DNA of 64,000 bases from Bacillota bacterium (lineage in GTDB: Bacteria > Bacillota > Clostridia > Lachnospirales > Lachnospiraceae): NCBI GenBank assembly GCA_023423045.1, contig JAFAGA010000017.1:1-64000 (forward strand). The letters run 5' to 3'. The notes under the pieces were generated by a model that searched no databases, was not told where the DNA came from, and saw only the letters and a list, made by a program, of their open reading frames with translations. The position numbers were made by a program, and so were the translations under genes. Position 1 is the stretch's first letter. Every line of letters starts with the position of its first letter. Of this stretch, positions 1 through 8,225 are shown piece by piece.

Positions 1-107
1 TTGTTTAGGCGATTCAATTATTGACGAAAAAATAGGGGGTCATTGTTTTTTTGTGAAAAAAGATGGTGTAACCCTTGAAAATAAAAGGTTTTGAAAGAAA
101 AACAGGG

Positions 108-123
108 GTGTCAGACTTGACAC
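108..123. promoter_or_regulatory. Short inverted repeat upstream of the LURP-one gene
   Basis: GTGTCA and TGACAC flank four bases, giving a 6-4-6 inverted repeat about 28 bases before the first gene. It could be an operator or a small hairpin in the leader. I see no strong promoter hexamers placed around it, so the role is open. Confidence 0.25.
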
Positions 124-150
124 TACCTTAGGTGAAAAGGGGGAAAAGAT

Positions 151-627
151 ATGAAACTATACATCAAACAGAAAGTATTTTCCTGGCAGGATCGATTTAC
201 GGTAAAGGATGTAAATGGAGTTGACCGGTACTTTGTTGAAGGGGAACTATTTTCATGGGGCAAGAAGCTGCACGTAATGGATGCCTTTGGAAACGAGGCA
301 GCTTTTATCCAACAAAAGCTATGGAGCTTTATGCCGAATTATGATGTTTTTATAGGTGGCAGACATATCGCAGAGATCAGGAAGGAGTTTACATTCCTGA
401 GACCACGCTACACAATTGAAGGGCTTAACTGGATGATCGAGGGGGATTCCTGGGCTCATCATTATGAAATAACGCAATGCGGAAGAACTGTGGTCTCTAT
501 TCAAAAGGAGTGGTTCACATGGGGGGACAGCTATGCGCTCGATATTACATCTCCGGAAGATGAGATTTATGCGCTTGCAGTGGTACTCGTAATCGATTGC
601 GTCATTGCGCAGCAAAGCAATACTTGA
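151..627 (+). CDS. LURP-one-related (YxjI-type) family protein
   Basis: This 158-residue protein has the repeating beta-strand pattern of the LURP-one/YxjI fold, with alternating short aromatic-rich strands such as KQKVFSWQDRF, GELFSWGKKLHV and QKEWFTWGDSY. The family folds like Tubby C-terminal domains and is widespread in Firmicutes; its biochemical role is unsettled. The last 20 or so residues are hydrophobic (YALAVVLVIDCVIA), which fits the central helix of the barrel. A GGGGGAAAAG ribosome site precedes the ATG. The gene stands alone and nothing nearby suggests a pathway. The family assignment is fairly sure; no function can be inferred. Confidence 0.75.
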   Translation: MKLYIKQKVFSWQDRFTVKDVNGVDRYFVEGELFSWGKKLHVMDAFGNEAAFIQQKLWSFMPNYDVFIGGRHIAEIRKEFTFLRPRYTIEGLNWMIEGDSWAHHYEITQCGRTVVSIQKEWFTWGDSYALDITSPEDEIYALAVVLVIDCVIAQQSNT

Positions 628-675
628 GTGGGTATGCGATGTGGTAAATAGGAATTTATGGGGGATGGTATATAA

Positions 676-1197
676 ATGAGAATTGAAACAGACAGATTAA
701 TCATTAGAAATTTTATAATGGAAGATAGAGATGATTTGGGCGAATATATGCTCCAAAGGGTCAATAAAGAGTTCGAAGGATATCCTGACTTTGGCGCAGA
801 CAAAATTGAAGGCGAAATTAAATATCGCAGTGAAAGTCATGAATTTTTTGCTATTGAGTTAAAAGAGGAACACAAGGTGATCGGTAATATATATTTGGGA
901 GTCAGAGATTTCAATTCAAAAGAATTAGGTTATGTATTAAACGAAAACTACCATTTAAAAGGATATGGCAGCGAAGCTGCTAAAGCAGTGGTTCAGTGGG
1001 CTTTTTCACAAGGAGTACATAGGGTATTTGCTGAGTGTACACCACTTAATATATCTTCCTGGAAGACGATGGAGAAAATCGGATTGAAGAGAGAGGCAGA
1101 GTTTAGGCAGAATGTATCATTTCATAAGGATGAAGCAGGCAATCCAATCTATTGGGATACCTATGTTTATGCGGCATTAAGTACAGATAATATATAG
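676..1197 (+). CDS. GNAT family N-acetyltransferase (RimJ/RimL-like)
   Basis: The 173-residue protein starts with the TDRLIIRNF strand typical of RimJ/RimL-like acetyltransferases. It carries the acetyl-CoA motif around residues 95-115 (GYVLNENYHLKGYGSEAAKAV) and the conserved ENxxSxxxxEKxG-type segment near residue 130 (NISSWKTMEKIGLKREAEF). Members transfer an acetyl group from acetyl-CoA to the amine of a small molecule or a protein N-terminus; the acceptor cannot be read here. GGGGGATGG precedes the start. It is monocistronic as far as can be seen. Confidence 0.85.
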   Translation: MRIETDRLIIRNFIMEDRDDLGEYMLQRVNKEFEGYPDFGADKIEGEIKYRSESHEFFAIELKEEHKVIGNIYLGVRDFNSKELGYVLNENYHLKGYGSEAAKAVVQWAFSQGVHRVFAECTPLNISSWKTMEKIGLKREAEFRQNVSFHKDEAGNPIYWDTYVYAALSTDNI

Positions 1198-1319
1198 AAA
1201 AAAGCATGGTTGTTTTACAAGATTTAATTTGATGCAATGTCATTGGAAATATAAATTAGAAGTTTGCAGCAGAGCTTAGGTTTCAGATTATTTCTATAAT
1301 GCAGGAGAGCAGCATATTT

Positions 1320-1688
1320 ATGAATCTTAAAGAAAGAGCGAAACAATTAAAAAAAGATATTCCCGCTGTTTTTATTGCATTAAGGAAAAAAGAAACACCG
1401 ATGATAGCCAAATTTTTTGCCGGAATAACAATTATATATGCTCTATCTCCAATTGACCTTATTCCGGATTTTATACCCGTGTTGGGTTATTTAGATGATG
1501 TAATTATATTGCCATGTCTTATTGCTTTGACAATATGTTTGATTCCGCCTGATATGTTTGCGGAATGCCGTATTCGTGCGGAAGGGATATGGGCAGACGG
1601 CAAACCTAAGAAATGGTATTTTGCCTTGCCAATTGTGGCAATATGGCTGATTATAATTTATCTTTTAATAAAAACAATATGGTTCTGA
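1320..1688 (+). CDS. YkvA/DUF1232 family small membrane protein
   Basis: The protein has the DUF1232 signature at about residues 40-75: ALSPIDLIPDFIPVLGYLDD, the conserved SPIDLIPD helix of YkvA-like proteins. A C-terminal hydrophobic segment (FALPIVAIWLIIIYLLI) is a probable membrane anchor. I chose the ATG at 1320 because AGGAGA lies 11 bases upstream; an in-frame ATG at 1299 would add seven residues and sits before that ribosome site. The role of the family is unknown. There is no operon partner. Confidence 0.75.
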   Translation: MNLKERAKQLKKDIPAVFIALRKKETPMIAKFFAGITIIYALSPIDLIPDFIPVLGYLDDVIILPCLIALTICLIPPDMFAECRIRAEGIWADGKPKKWYFALPIVAIWLIIIYLLIKTIWF

Positions 1689-1718
1689 TAATGTGCATTG
1701 AACGATAACAAATCCCGA

Positions 1719-1734
1719 TTTTTACGGGTAAAAA
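1719..1734. promoter_or_regulatory. Inverted repeat before the glycosyltransferase
   Basis: TTTTTAC-GG-GTAAAAA is a perfect 7-2-7 inverted repeat about 65 bases before the glycosyltransferase start. It resembles a dimeric-repressor operator. No clear promoter could be fixed around it. Confidence 0.25.
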
Positions 1735-1799
1735 TGGAACAATAAATCATAGAAGTTTTCATACGATGTATATTAAGTCCAATTAAAAGGAGGAACTAT

Positions 1800-2930
1800 A
1801 TGGCAGCGATATTGATGATTAATGTACCGTATGCAGGGCATACCAATCCAACGCTGCCACTGGCAGAAGCCCTGGTGCAGCATGGACATAAGGTGTACTA
1901 CATTAATGCGGAAGAATTTCGCAATAAAATTGAAAGTACAGGTGCCGAATTTATTCCATATCGTAATTATCCCACTTTCCCAACCGAGCAGCAGAAAAAA
2001 ACAAAATGTTTTCGTGCTGCGTTTGATACGGCAATTAGTTTAGAGCAGAAGTTTGATTTATTAATTTATGAGATGTTTTTTTATCCGGGAATAAAGATTG
2101 CGGAGAAGCTTGGGATACCATGTGTCCGTCAATTTTCCCAGCCGGCATGGAATCAAAAAACACTTTCCGAAGCAACATGGTTGTTCAAACTATCCTGTAT
2201 ATTGATTGACCTTCAAGTAATGGGAAGGAAAAATGCAAAGTACATGGAATTGTCACATAAAACACTGGGTAAAGCCGTAACAAATGACAAACCGGCACTT
2301 AACATTGTATATGTTCCTCAAATATTTCAGACGGACAGAGAAGCTTTTGGCAAGGATTATTTGTTCGTTATCCCCGAATATAAAAGCAGCGGCATATCAC
2401 AGCAGATCCCTTATGAAAAGATGAAATTGCCTGTTATTTATATTTCTTTGGGAAGCATTATCAGCAACAAAGGATTTTGCAGGGAATGTATCCGCGCCTT
2501 TGGCGGAAAAGATATGTCCGTTATTCTTAACACGGGTAAAGTCCGTCCCGAAACGCTTGGTAAGATTCCGGGAAATATTTATGCTTATTCTTTTGTACCG
2601 CAAGTCGAAGTGCTGCAGCACGCCGATGTTTTTCTAACACATTGCGGAATGAATAGTGTGAATGAGGCCATGAGCTATGGGGTACCGATGGTTGCAATGC
2701 CGTTCATCAATGACCAAATATCGAATGCCAGACAGATTGTTGGGCTTGGAATCGGGAAAAGAGTGCGTTCTTTCCCGAGCAGCGGCAGACAACTATATAA
2801 AACGGTTAAAGATGTATACAACGACAAACATATACGAAAACGCAGCATGGAAGTAAAAAATCTGCTGAAAAAAGAAACGAATTTAGAAGAAGTGGTTGGC
2901 CGGATTGAAAAGTTATATCTCTGCGGCTGA
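1800..2930 (+). CDS. GT1 (MGT-type) UDP-glycosyltransferase
   Basis: This 376-residue enzyme belongs to glycosyltransferase family 1, the macrolide/antibiotic glycosyltransferase type. The N-terminal half begins MAAILMINVPYAGHTNPTLP, the usual acceptor-side Rossmann strand with GHxNP. The C-terminal half carries the nucleotide-sugar signature near residue 280 (LTHCGMNSVNEAMSYGVPMV) followed by PFINDQ. Such enzymes move a sugar from a UDP-sugar to a small hydrophobic acceptor, often for drug inactivation or lipid glycosylation; the acceptor here is unknown. AGGAGG sits 6 bases before the ATG. It is a little shorter than the usual 390-400 residues but both domains are present. Confidence 0.85.
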   Translation: MAAILMINVPYAGHTNPTLPLAEALVQHGHKVYYINAEEFRNKIESTGAEFIPYRNYPTFPTEQQKKTKCFRAAFDTAISLEQKFDLLIYEMFFYPGIKIAEKLGIPCVRQFSQPAWNQKTLSEATWLFKLSCILIDLQVMGRKNAKYMELSHKTLGKAVTNDKPALNIVYVPQIFQTDREAFGKDYLFVIPEYKSSGISQQIPYEKMKLPVIYISLGSIISNKGFCRECIRAFGGKDMSVILNTGKVRPETLGKIPGNIYAYSFVPQVEVLQHADVFLTHCGMNSVNEAMSYGVPMVAMPFINDQISNARQIVGLGIGKRVRSFPSSGRQLYKTVKDVYNDKHIRKRSMEVKNLLKKETNLEEVVGRIEKLYLCG

Positions 2931-2956
2931 TATATTTTTCCGGTATATTTTTCCGG
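2931..2956. repeat. Tandem 13-bp duplication
   Basis: TATATTTTTCCGG occurs twice back to back, just after the glycosyltransferase stop. The second copy runs into GAGATGATATATTAT, and this stretch closely resembles the promoter region at 10571-10599. It may be a duplicated promoter fragment. Confidence 0.6.
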
Positions 2957-3011
2957 AGATGATATATTATCGCTTTATTGCATTAATGCAATATTGCTTT
3001 ATAAATTTATA

Positions 3012-3041
3012 TTGACAAACTGTATTGTGATTAGATATAAT
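3012..3041 (+). promoter_or_regulatory. Sigma-A-type promoter of the opp operon
   Basis: TTGACA (3012-3017), an 18-base spacer and TATAAT (3036-3041) make a near-consensus promoter. Transcription should start near 3048, only about 27 bases before a terminator-like hairpin and 150 bases before oppA. Confidence 0.7.
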
Positions 3042-3074
3042 AGCATCCATAATCTAAACGTAAAACATTGGACG

Positions 3075-3122
3075 ATGTAGTCATAAAAAGTTCTTAGAAC
3101 TTTTTGGACTGCATTTTTTTTT
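3075..3122 (+). terminator. Leader terminator (attenuator) before oppA
   Basis: AAAAAGTTC pairs with GAACTTTTT over a three-base loop. ATGTAGT with ACTGCAT extends the stem below a small internal loop, and a run of about nine T follows. It lies between a strong promoter and oppA with no gene in between, so it should limit read-through into the operon unless something prevents it folding. I recognise no known riboswitch class in the short 5' part. Confidence 0.6.
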
Positions 3123-3199
3123 ATTGAATAATTTAGGCCGATTTATTTCAGGTCTTCATGAAACACCGATGTTTTATGCATTATGAAGGAGGAGAATAT

Positions 3200-4900
3200 A
3201 TGAAGAGAATTAGTAAGTTAATGGCATTATTGCTCATGTTCTTATTGATATTCTCACTCGCTGGCTGCGGCAAGGCAAGTAAGGAAGCCAATACAGGCGC
3301 AGAGCCGACCAAGAGTGGGGACACCAAGGGGAGCACGGCAGACGATGCAGCAAATTCCCCGGCAGCTTCAGGCAAGGCGCTGAAGGTGCATTTTGATGTT
3401 GAGGTAGCCTCGATGGATCCACAGATCGCTACGGATGGTACTTCCTTCGAAGTAATCGCAGCAATCACAGAAGGCTTATACTCCATCGATGAAGCAGGAT
3501 CTCCGATTTTGGCAATGGCTGAGTCCGTAGACAAAAGTGCTGACGGTTTATCCTATACCTTTAAACTCAGAGATGCCCAGTGGACCAATGGTACTGCGGT
3601 AACCGCAAATGATTTTGTATTTGCCTGGAGACGTCTGGTAGATCCCGCAACAGCCAGTGAATATGCCTTTATTGCTGAAATCGCCGGTCTTAAGAATGCA
3701 GCGGCAATTACCGCCGGTGAGGTTGCACCGGATCAGCTGGGTGTAACGGCTTCGGATGACAAAACCTTAGTGGTAAGCCTGGATGTTCCGGTCCCGTTCT
3801 TTGAGTCACTGATGGCGTTCCCGTCCTTCCTGCCGGTAAATGAAGCGTTCTTTACCTCTGCAGGCGACAGCTTCGGTACCTCACCTGCGACGATCTTAGG
3901 AAACGGACCCTTTACGATCACCTCTTATGAGCCGGCAGCAACGACCATTGCATTAGCGAAGAGTCCTACCTACTGGGACGCTTCCAAGGTTGCTTTGGAT
4001 GGTATTCAGTATCAGGTAATCAAGGATTCACAGCAGGCGATGCTGTCCTACCAAAACGGAGATCTGGATGTGGCAACCCTGTCCGGCGAGCAGGTAGAGC
4101 AGTTCCAGGCAGATCCGGAATTCCATAATATTATGGCAGGTTATCTGTGGTATCTGTCACCCAACCAGACCGTGAAAGGACTGGAGAATAGAAACCTTCG
4201 TAAAGCCCTTGCTTTATCCTATGACAAGGAGGCAATTGCAAAGAATATTCTTAAGGACGGTTCCATAGTTGCCAATTTTGCAGTTCCTACCTTATTGGCT
4301 ACCGGTCCCGACGGGAAAGACTTCCGTGAAACTGCAGGAACCTATTTTACCACCGATAAGGCTCAGGCTCTTCGGTATTGGGAGACCGCTCAGGCGGAAC
4401 TCGGTGTCAGCGAGTTAAAATATGTTATGATCGTGGAGGATACCGAATCTGCTATTAATGTGGCACAGTTTATCCAGTCGGAGATTCAGACCACCTTATC
4501 CGGAATTACCATTGAGATTCAGACCATGCCTAAGAAGAACCGTGTAGAGCGAATGCAGCAGGGTGACTTTGAGCTTGGTTTAACCCGTTGGGGTCCCGAC
4601 TATGCGGATCCGATGACCTATCTGGATATGTGGACTACAGGCAGCCCGAATAACTATGGCTTTTGGTCCAATGCAGAGTATGATGCAATCATTGAGTCTG
4701 CCAAGAAAGGTGAATTAGCGCTTGACCTGGCTGCCAGATGGGAAGCATTAAAGGAAGCGGAGGCAATTGCTATGGAGGAAGCAGTTATCCTTCCTGTATA
4801 CCAGAAGGGTGATGCGGTAATGATTAAGGCCGGTGTTGAAGGAATCGAATTCCACTCCGTAGGTATCAATCGAATCTATAAGAATGCGGCTATGAACTAA
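3200..4900 (+). CDS. oppA: Oligopeptide ABC transporter substrate-binding lipoprotein
   Basis: This is a 566-residue solute-binding protein of the OppA/SBP_bac_5 family, a membrane-anchored lipoprotein that captures peptides for the OppBCDF importer. Residues 1-20 form a signal peptide ending in the lipobox LAGC. A Ser/Thr/Ala-rich linker follows, then the family pattern EVASMDPQIATDG, GLYSIDEAGSPILAMAES and YTFKLRDAQWTNG. I chose ATG 3200 because GGAGGAG lies just upstream; the frame is open 14 codons further but without a ribosome site. It is first in the operon and separated from oppB by a long hairpin, which fits the usual excess of binding protein over permease. The peptide range cannot be read. 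Confidence 0.92.
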   Translation: MKRISKLMALLLMFLLIFSLAGCGKASKEANTGAEPTKSGDTKGSTADDAANSPAASGKALKVHFDVEVASMDPQIATDGTSFEVIAAITEGLYSIDEAGSPILAMAESVDKSADGLSYTFKLRDAQWTNGTAVTANDFVFAWRRLVDPATASEYAFIAEIAGLKNAAAITAGEVAPDQLGVTASDDKTLVVSLDVPVPFFESLMAFPSFLPVNEAFFTSAGDSFGTSPATILGNGPFTITSYEPAATTIALAKSPTYWDASKVALDGIQYQVIKDSQQAMLSYQNGDLDVATLSGEQVEQFQADPEFHNIMAGYLWYLSPNQTVKGLENRNLRKALALSYDKEAIAKNILKDGSIVANFAVPTLLATGPDGKDFRETAGTYFTTDKAQALRYWETAQAELGVSELKYVMIVEDTESAINVAQFIQSEIQTTLSGITIEIQTMPKKNRVERMQQGDFELGLTRWGPDYADPMTYLDMWTTGSPNNYGFWSNAEYDAIIESAKKGELALDLAARWEALKEAEAIAMEEAVILPVYQKGDAVMIKAGVEGIEFHSVGINRIYKNAAMN

Positions 4901-4912
4901 TTAATAGAAGCA

Positions 4913-5005
4913 GCCGGTTCCGTTTTACCAAGCATGCATTGTAGTGACGCTGTCGGGTGTGTCTGACACTGAAGACGGCGTCACTATTCTTGGTAAGAGG
5001 CCGGT
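4913..5005. repeat. Long imperfect inverted repeat between oppA and oppB
   Basis: Nested arms face each other: CCGG (4914/5001), ACCAAG with CTTGGT (4927/4989) and TAGTGACGC with GCGTCACTA (4942/4978). They form a hairpin of about 93 bases. No U-run follows, so it is more likely an mRNA stabiliser or a small mobile-repeat remnant than a full terminator. A role in raising oppA over the permease genes is an inference. Confidence 0.55.
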
Positions 5006-5119
5006 TGGTTCATAGAGCGTGTATATTCAGGAGTTTTGCAATTGCAGAACTCCTATTGTAGATTTTTGCGCGGCAGAGCCGTGGATACAGTTACACCATA
5101 TGGTAAGGAGTGTGAATTT

Positions 5120-6061
5120 GTGAAAAAGTATATATTGAAACGGGTGGTTATATCCATCGTAACCCTGTTGGTGATCCTGCTGGTACTGTTTTTAATGCTG
5201 GAGTTTATGCCCGGATCTCCCTTTAACGATGAGAAGCTGACGGATACGCAGCGTGTCGTCCTCAATGCCAAATACGGATTGGACCAACCTGTAATGGTAC
5301 GTTTTTTTAATTATATCAAAGCAATGTTAAGCGGAGATTTTGGGGTCTCCTATACAATATCCAAGAATACGCCCATCACAGCCCTGCTTGAGACAAGATT
5401 GCCGATTTCTCTGAGGATCGGAGGCCAGGCAATCCTGATCGGTACAATCATCGGGCTGATTTTAGGCATTATTGCGGCCATCAGGCACAATACCATCTAT
5501 GATACGATCACCACCATAATCTCGGTATTGGGTGTCAGCCTGCCCTCCTATGTATTTGCTATGGCTCTGATCTATGCTCTTGGTTTCCGGCTGAAATGGT
5601 TCCCACTGCTGTATCAGATGGAGGCGCCTCTGTATTCCTCTATTATGCCCACCATATCCCTGTGCATGTTCACCGTAGCGACGGTAGCCCGTTTCACGAG
5701 AACGGAGATGCTGGAGGTATTGGGCTCGGAATACATGCTTCTGGCAGAAAGCAAGGGATTGAACAGCTTTCGCCTGATTTTTAAGCATGCCCTCAGAAAC
5801 GCACTGATACCAATCATCACGGTACTGGCTCCCCTGGTGGTCGGATTAATGACCGGCAGCCTGGTAATCGAGAAGCTGTTCTCCATACCCGGGATCGGCA
5901 GCCTCCTGGTGTCGGCGATTCAATCCAATGATTATAATGTAGTAGTCTCGTTAACCTTTATTTACAGCATTATGTATATCGGAATTATGCTTGTCGTGGA
6001 TATTCTCTATGGCGTGATTGATCCGAGAATCAGACTGGCAAAGGGGGAGGAACATGAATAA
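5120..6061 (+). CDS. oppB: Oligopeptide ABC transporter permease OppB
   Basis: A 313-residue inner-membrane permease of the DppB/OppB type. It has six predicted membrane helices, starting with the long N-terminal one (VVISIVTLLVILLVLFLMLEF), and the EAA coupling loop around residues 200-225 (EYMLLAESKGLNSFRLIFKHALRNALIP), which docks on the ATPases. I chose the GTG at 5120: AAGGAG lies nine bases upstream and the protein then begins KKYILKR like its relatives, whereas the ATG at 5036 has no ribosome site. It overlaps oppC by eight bases, so translation is probably coupled. Confidence 0.9.
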   Translation: MKKYILKRVVISIVTLLVILLVLFLMLEFMPGSPFNDEKLTDTQRVVLNAKYGLDQPVMVRFFNYIKAMLSGDFGVSYTISKNTPITALLETRLPISLRIGGQAILIGTIIGLILGIIAAIRHNTIYDTITTIISVLGVSLPSYVFAMALIYALGFRLKWFPLLYQMEAPLYSSIMPTISLCMFTVATVARFTRTEMLEVLGSEYMLLAESKGLNSFRLIFKHALRNALIPIITVLAPLVVGLMTGSLVIEKLFSIPGIGSLLVSAIQSNDYNVVVSLTFIYSIMYIGIMLVVDILYGVIDPRIRLAKGEEHE

Positions 6062-7124
6062 GGCGGAATTCGAAAAAACAGAATTCGTATTTGCAGCTGA
6101 GGATTTTGAACTGGTCGGTGCAGAGAAAATATCCCGGGTGGATGAAACCTTTCCCAGCAAACCAATCTGGAAGGATGTGCTGGCGCGGTTTACACAGAAT
6201 AAGGGAGCAGTCGTGGGAATTATCTGTATTCTGATTGTTATCTCCATGGCGGTGATCGGTCCGAATATGACGGAGCATACCTTTGATTCCCAGATTATCA
6301 CTCATCAGAATCTGGCTCCAAGAATTCCCGGGGTAGAGAAGCTTGGTGTATTTGACGGCTCCGAGCGGATGCATACCTCAACCGGCAGTATTGTCCAGAA
6401 TAAATATATCTCGGAGGATCCGAATATAACCACCGGTTTGGAGAAGATTTATTACTGGTTCGGAACGGATGTCCTGGGAAGGGATATCTTTACCAGAACC
6501 TGGACCGGAACCAGAATTTCGCTCTATATTGCATTGGTTGCGGTTGTTGTAGATATGTGCTTTGGTATGATATACGGTCTGGTTTCCGGGTACTTCGGCG
6601 GCAGGGTGGACATGGTACTCCAGCGCTTCTCCGAAATACTCAACGGGATACCGACCCTGGTTATCGTTACCTTGCTAATTCTGGTATTTAAGCCGGGACT
6701 GGTTACCATCACTCTTGCCCTGGCAATTACCGGTTGGATCGGAATGAGCAGGATTGCAAGGGCACAGGTATTAAAGCTGAAGGAACAGGAATATATCTTA
6801 GCTTCAAAGACCCTGGGGGCAAAGAACTTATTCATTATCTTTCGTGAAATATTGCCCAACATCTTTGGGCAGTTAATTATTATGTCCATGTTCTCGATCC
6901 CGAACGCAATATTTACGGAGGCATTTTTGGCCTTTATCGGGCTTGGCGTGCCCCAGCCTCTTGCGTCGCTGGGATCCCTGATCAGTGATGCTTTCAAGTC
7001 CTTTACAACCCATCCCTACATGATTATCTTCCCGGTAATTGTATTGGCGGTGATTATGCTGAGTTTTAACATGATGGCAGACGGTCTTAGGGATGCTTTT
7101 GATCCTAAGATGAAGGAAATGTAG
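6054..7124 (+). CDS. oppC: Oligopeptide ABC transporter permease OppC
   Basis: This 356-residue DppC/OppC-type permease is the partner of OppB. A cytoplasmic N-terminus of about 50 residues precedes the first helix (GAVVGIICILIVISMAVIGP). The periplasmic-side segment contains the family motif FGTDVLGRDIFTRTWTGTRISL near residue 140, and the EAA loop reads EYILASKTLGAKNLFIIFREILPN. ATG 6054 follows GGGGGAGG and overlaps the end of oppB. The loop between helix 1 and the FGTD motif is somewhat long. Expected to sit in the membrane as a heterodimer with OppB. Confidence 0.9.
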   Translation: MNKAEFEKTEFVFAAEDFELVGAEKISRVDETFPSKPIWKDVLARFTQNKGAVVGIICILIVISMAVIGPNMTEHTFDSQIITHQNLAPRIPGVEKLGVFDGSERMHTSTGSIVQNKYISEDPNITTGLEKIYYWFGTDVLGRDIFTRTWTGTRISLYIALVAVVVDMCFGMIYGLVSGYFGGRVDMVLQRFSEILNGIPTLVIVTLLILVFKPGLVTITLALAITGWIGMSRIARAQVLKLKEQEYILASKTLGAKNLFIIFREILPNIFGQLIIMSMFSIPNAIFTEAFLAFIGLGVPQPLASLGSLISDAFKSFTTHPYMIIFPVIVLAVIMLSFNMMADGLRDAFDPKMKEM

Positions 7125-7134
7125 GAGGTGGAGC

Positions 7135-8223
7135 ATGGAGAAGAAAAAGATTCTGTCAATCAAGGATTTATCCATATCCTTTACAACCTCGGCCGGAGAG
7201 GTGAATGTGATCCGGGGCATGAACCTCTCGCTGTACCAGGGGGAAACGCTTGCCATCGTAGGGGAAAGCGGCAGCGGCAAGTCGGTGACGGTAAAGGCAA
7301 TCATGGGTATCTTAAGCAGCAACGGAAAAGTCAATAGCGGAAGTATTCAGTTTACCTACAACCGGGAGAAGCAGGAGGTTACGAAGGAACTGCTCTCTCT
7401 TTCAAAAAAGGAGATGAGAAGGCATATTAACGGCAAGCGGATCGCCATGGTATTCCAGGACCCGATGACCTCCCTAAATCCCACCATGACCATCGGTGCA
7501 CAGATTATGGAGGGAATGATCTATCATTATCATACTCAGAAGAAGGAGGCCTATGAGAAAGCCATCCAGCTGTTGGAGCTGGTAGGCATCACAGATCCGG
7601 AGAAACGGATGAAAAATTATCCCCATCAGCTTTCCGGCGGTATGCGCCAAAGAGTGGTAATTGCCATTGCTCTGTCCTGTGATCCCGAGCTGCTGATCTG
7701 TGATGAGCCGACTACCGCACTGGATGTTACCATCCAGGCAAAGATTCTGGAGCTGATTAAGGATATTCAGGCGAAAACAGGAATTTCGGTAATCTATATT
7801 ACCCATGATCTGGGGGTCGTGGCCAAGGTTGCGGATTATGTTGAGGTTATGTATGCGGGTAAGGTAGTGGAGATGGGAACAACAGAGGAGATTTTCTATC
7901 AGCCGAGGCATCCCTATACCTGGGGGTTGTTATCCGCAATGCCGGATTTAAACAGCGCGGACGATAAACTTTATACCATTCCGGGAAGTCCTCCCAACCT
8001 CCTCCACCGTGTGGACGGAGATTCCTTCGCCCCGCGCAATATCTATGCTTTGAATATTGATTTCAAACAGGAACCGCCGATGTTTAAGATATCGGATACC
8101 CATTATGCCGCCACCTGGCTTCTGCATGAGAAGGCTCCCAAGGTGACGATGCCCGAGGAGTTAAGAAAGAGAATCGATATGATGCTGAAAGACGAACCGG
8201 CTCAAGCAAAGGAGGCGAGGTAG
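7135..8223 (+). CDS. oppD: Oligopeptide ABC transporter ATPase OppD
   Basis: This 362-residue ATPase energises the peptide importer together with OppF. It shows Walker A (GESGSGKSV, about residue 44), the Q loop (VFQDPMTSLNP), the signature LSGGMRQRVVIA and Walker B (LLICDEPTTALD), then the switch histidine in YITHDLG. The C-terminal extension keeps part of the OppD/OppF family region (GSPPNLLHRVDGDSFAPRN) but lacks the usual four-cysteine iron-sulfur motif seen in many OppD proteins. AGGAGG precedes the ATG. It is ten bases from oppC and two from oppF. Confidence 0.92.
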   Translation: MEKKKILSIKDLSISFTTSAGEVNVIRGMNLSLYQGETLAIVGESGSGKSVTVKAIMGILSSNGKVNSGSIQFTYNREKQEVTKELLSLSKKEMRRHINGKRIAMVFQDPMTSLNPTMTIGAQIMEGMIYHYHTQKKEAYEKAIQLLELVGITDPEKRMKNYPHQLSGGMRQRVVIAIALSCDPELLICDEPTTALDVTIQAKILELIKDIQAKTGISVIYITHDLGVVAKVADYVEVMYAGKVVEMGTTEEIFYQPRHPYTWGLLSAMPDLNSADDKLYTIPGSPPNLLHRVDGDSFAPRNIYALNIDFKQEPPMFKISDTHYAATWLLHEKAPKVTMPEELRKRIDMMLKDEPAQAKEAR

Positions 8224-8225
8224 GA

